From contig ML133456.1 of NCBI GenBank assembly GCA_003864495.1, forward strand, positions 186,001-250,000: a stretch of DNA of 64,000 bases, given 5' to 3'. Source of the DNA: Nemopilema nomurai. Lineage: Eukaryota > Cnidaria > Scyphozoa > Rhizostomeae > Rhizostomatidae. The notes under the pieces are model-generated. The model did not search any database. It was not told where the DNA came from and worked only from the letters and a program-made list of their open reading frames with translations. How positions within the stretch are numbered: position 1 is the stretch's first letter; each line of letters begins with the position of its first letter. Shown here piece by piece: positions 63,281 through 64,000 of this stretch. Both the position numbers and the translations under genes were made by a program.

Positions 63281-63345
63281 CTTGTCCTCCAAGATGGCCG
63301 CTGCGCATAACTTAACATAAATTATGACGTCAACGAAAACACCCT
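63281..63345. repeat. Right terminal inverted repeat of the transposon
   Basis: 65-base partner of the left end, with CRE palindrome TGACGTCA at 63325-63332 and AAGATGGCC at 63291-63299. Reading outward from DHCR7 codon 32 on the minus strand, the frame enters this repeat and meets TGA after five codons, so the native N-terminal fragment is cut short. Confidence 0.9.
63325..63332. promoter_or_regulatory. CRE palindrome TGACGTCA in the right terminal repeat
   Basis: Mirror copy of the site at 59382-59389, upstream of the minus-strand nuclease gene. Motif-based inference only. Confidence 0.45.
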
Positions 63346-63347
63346 AT
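63346..63347. repeat. Target-site duplication AT, right copy
   Basis: AT immediately after the CACCCT terminus, matching 59366-59367. Confidence 0.85.
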
Positions 63348-63443
63348 TGGAAATGCGATCATAAAAATGGCTAGGAAATTCGCTGAGAATCCTGGCAGGC
63401 CAGATAGAGTTGCTTTGTGTCTAACTATCTTGAATCGATCCAT
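63346..63443 (-). pseudogene. DHCR7: DHCR7 N-terminal fragment, severed by the transposon
   Basis: ATG at 63443-63441 in a strong context (ACAATGG) with an in-frame TGA upstream, followed by 32 codons and two bases (MDRFKIVRHKAT, then SGLPGFSANFLAIFMIAFP). These run directly into the element. Joined to 59365 downward, the codons become ATA-ATT-TTC and the frame continues through the whole DHCR7 body. The fragment includes the start of the first membrane segment. In this haplotype it reads into the terminal repeat and stops at TGA. Confidence 0.85.
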
Positions 63444-64000
63444 TGTTGCAATGATAAAGTTGCGGCGAAACGGCGGAGTGATGACTGGCAATCTTCACCG
63501 AATGTGCAAATAAAATTGAAAACCCAGAAGATCGAATGTTGAGTGCACGTGATTGCCCTTTGACCCAGACGAACGATGATGACTAGTGCACAGCGTGCTC
63601 AAAACGAGGCTAAGCAACCACTAAAATGAAAACTGCAACAAACTCAGTTATTGGTACGTTATGAAGGTTACATTGTAAAAAGTTTTTAAAACATTGATTT
63701 CATGCGTTTGCTTCCATTCAATATTACAGAATTTTTTCACTGAACCATAGATGAAATAAAAATCTTAGGCGAATTTATGGGAATCGCGTGAAAAGCTTTA
63801 ATGAATGTGTTTGCTCGGGCAGGGCAGCAAAGTTCTTTTGCTTCATTGTATGGCTTTACTTCGATGCTTTGTTCTACGCTGGGGACCAAGCTAGCGACTA
63901 ACCTTGACGAGGGCAGACCTCAACCTCGAAGCATAACGTGTGTGTGGCAAGAATAATTTTAGAATATTCTGTATTTTTAAAAACATTGAGGCTCGACAAA
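63444..64000 (-). other. Upstream flank of DHCR7 (5' UTR/promoter side)
   Basis: About 560 bases upstream of the DHCR7 start. The frame is closed by a TGA about 70 bases upstream of the ATG. No TATA box or other gene was recognised. Confidence 0.5.

Larger units (their letters stand above)
59368..63345. mobile_element. ISL2EU-like DNA transposon with THAP-DDE transposase and SWIM-YqaJ-PHD protein
   Basis: A 3,978-bp element bounded by imperfect inverted repeats. Left AGGGTGTTTTCGTG + TGACGTCA pairs with the reverse complement of the right end, AGGGTGTTTTCGT + TGACGTCA, and similarity returns inside at CCATCTTGGAGGACAA. It is flanked by AT on both sides. It encodes two convergent two-exon genes with all key residues intact, so it may be autonomous. 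The combination of an IS5-like/THAP transposase with a YqaJ-nuclease protein and 2-bp duplications matches the ISL2EU superfamily as I know it. The pairing of domains is directly visible, while the superfamily name is inference. Confidence 0.9.

Overview
The window is genomic DNA of an intron-rich, AT-rich metazoan. GT-AG introns, phase-matched exons, animal gene families (a discoidin-domain receptor-like protein, an EF-hand mitochondrial aspartate/glutamate carrier, DHCR7, IDI1), a THAP-type DNA transposon and many minisatellites all fit an invertebrate. A cnidarian such as a coral or sea anemone is my best guess, but this is inference. There is no bacterial operon structure and no CRISPR array.

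Layout. 1-1838: last intron and terminal exon of IDI1 (+ strand). 4044-4322: a ~50-bp tandem array carrying five octamer (ATTTGCAT) sites. 4832-23138: an eight-exon minus-strand gene for a discoidin-domain receptor-like membrane protein of 594 residues with no kinase domain. 23139-42390: about 19 kb with no gene I can defend, holding a 20-bp-period minisatellite, a pogo/Tigger-like MITE with CAGTAAAG ends and TA flanks, and a 31-bp tandem array. 42391-55673: a complete 20-exon minus-strand SLC25A12/13 (aralar/citrin) gene encoding 704 residues; its introns hold three minisatellites, one of them ~1.7 kb of 15-bp units starting about a dozen bases from a 5' splice site. 58111-63443: an intronless DHCR7 gene on the minus strand, split by a 3,978-bp DNA transposon (59368-63345).

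The main discovery is the DHCR7 insertion. The element has ~63-bp imperfect terminal inverted repeats, a 2-bp AT target duplication, a THAP + DDE transposase on the + strand, and a convergent minus-strand protein combining SWIM, YqaJ-type nuclease and PHD modules. The architecture fits the ISL2EU group. The two stop codons interlock in one TTAA. Removing the element and one AT restores an uninterrupted 450-residue DHCR7 frame, so the insertion looks recent. The outward-facing element end also supplies an ATG in strong context that reads through 17 element codons in frame into DHCR7 residue 33 onward, so a chimeric DHCR7 could still be made.

Exon models were built by hand from splice signals, reading phase and family similarity. 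The three multi-exon models close in frame (1785 nt for the receptor-like gene, 2115 nt for the carrier, 1353 nt for DHCR7 after excision), which is strong internal support. No transcript or database evidence was available.
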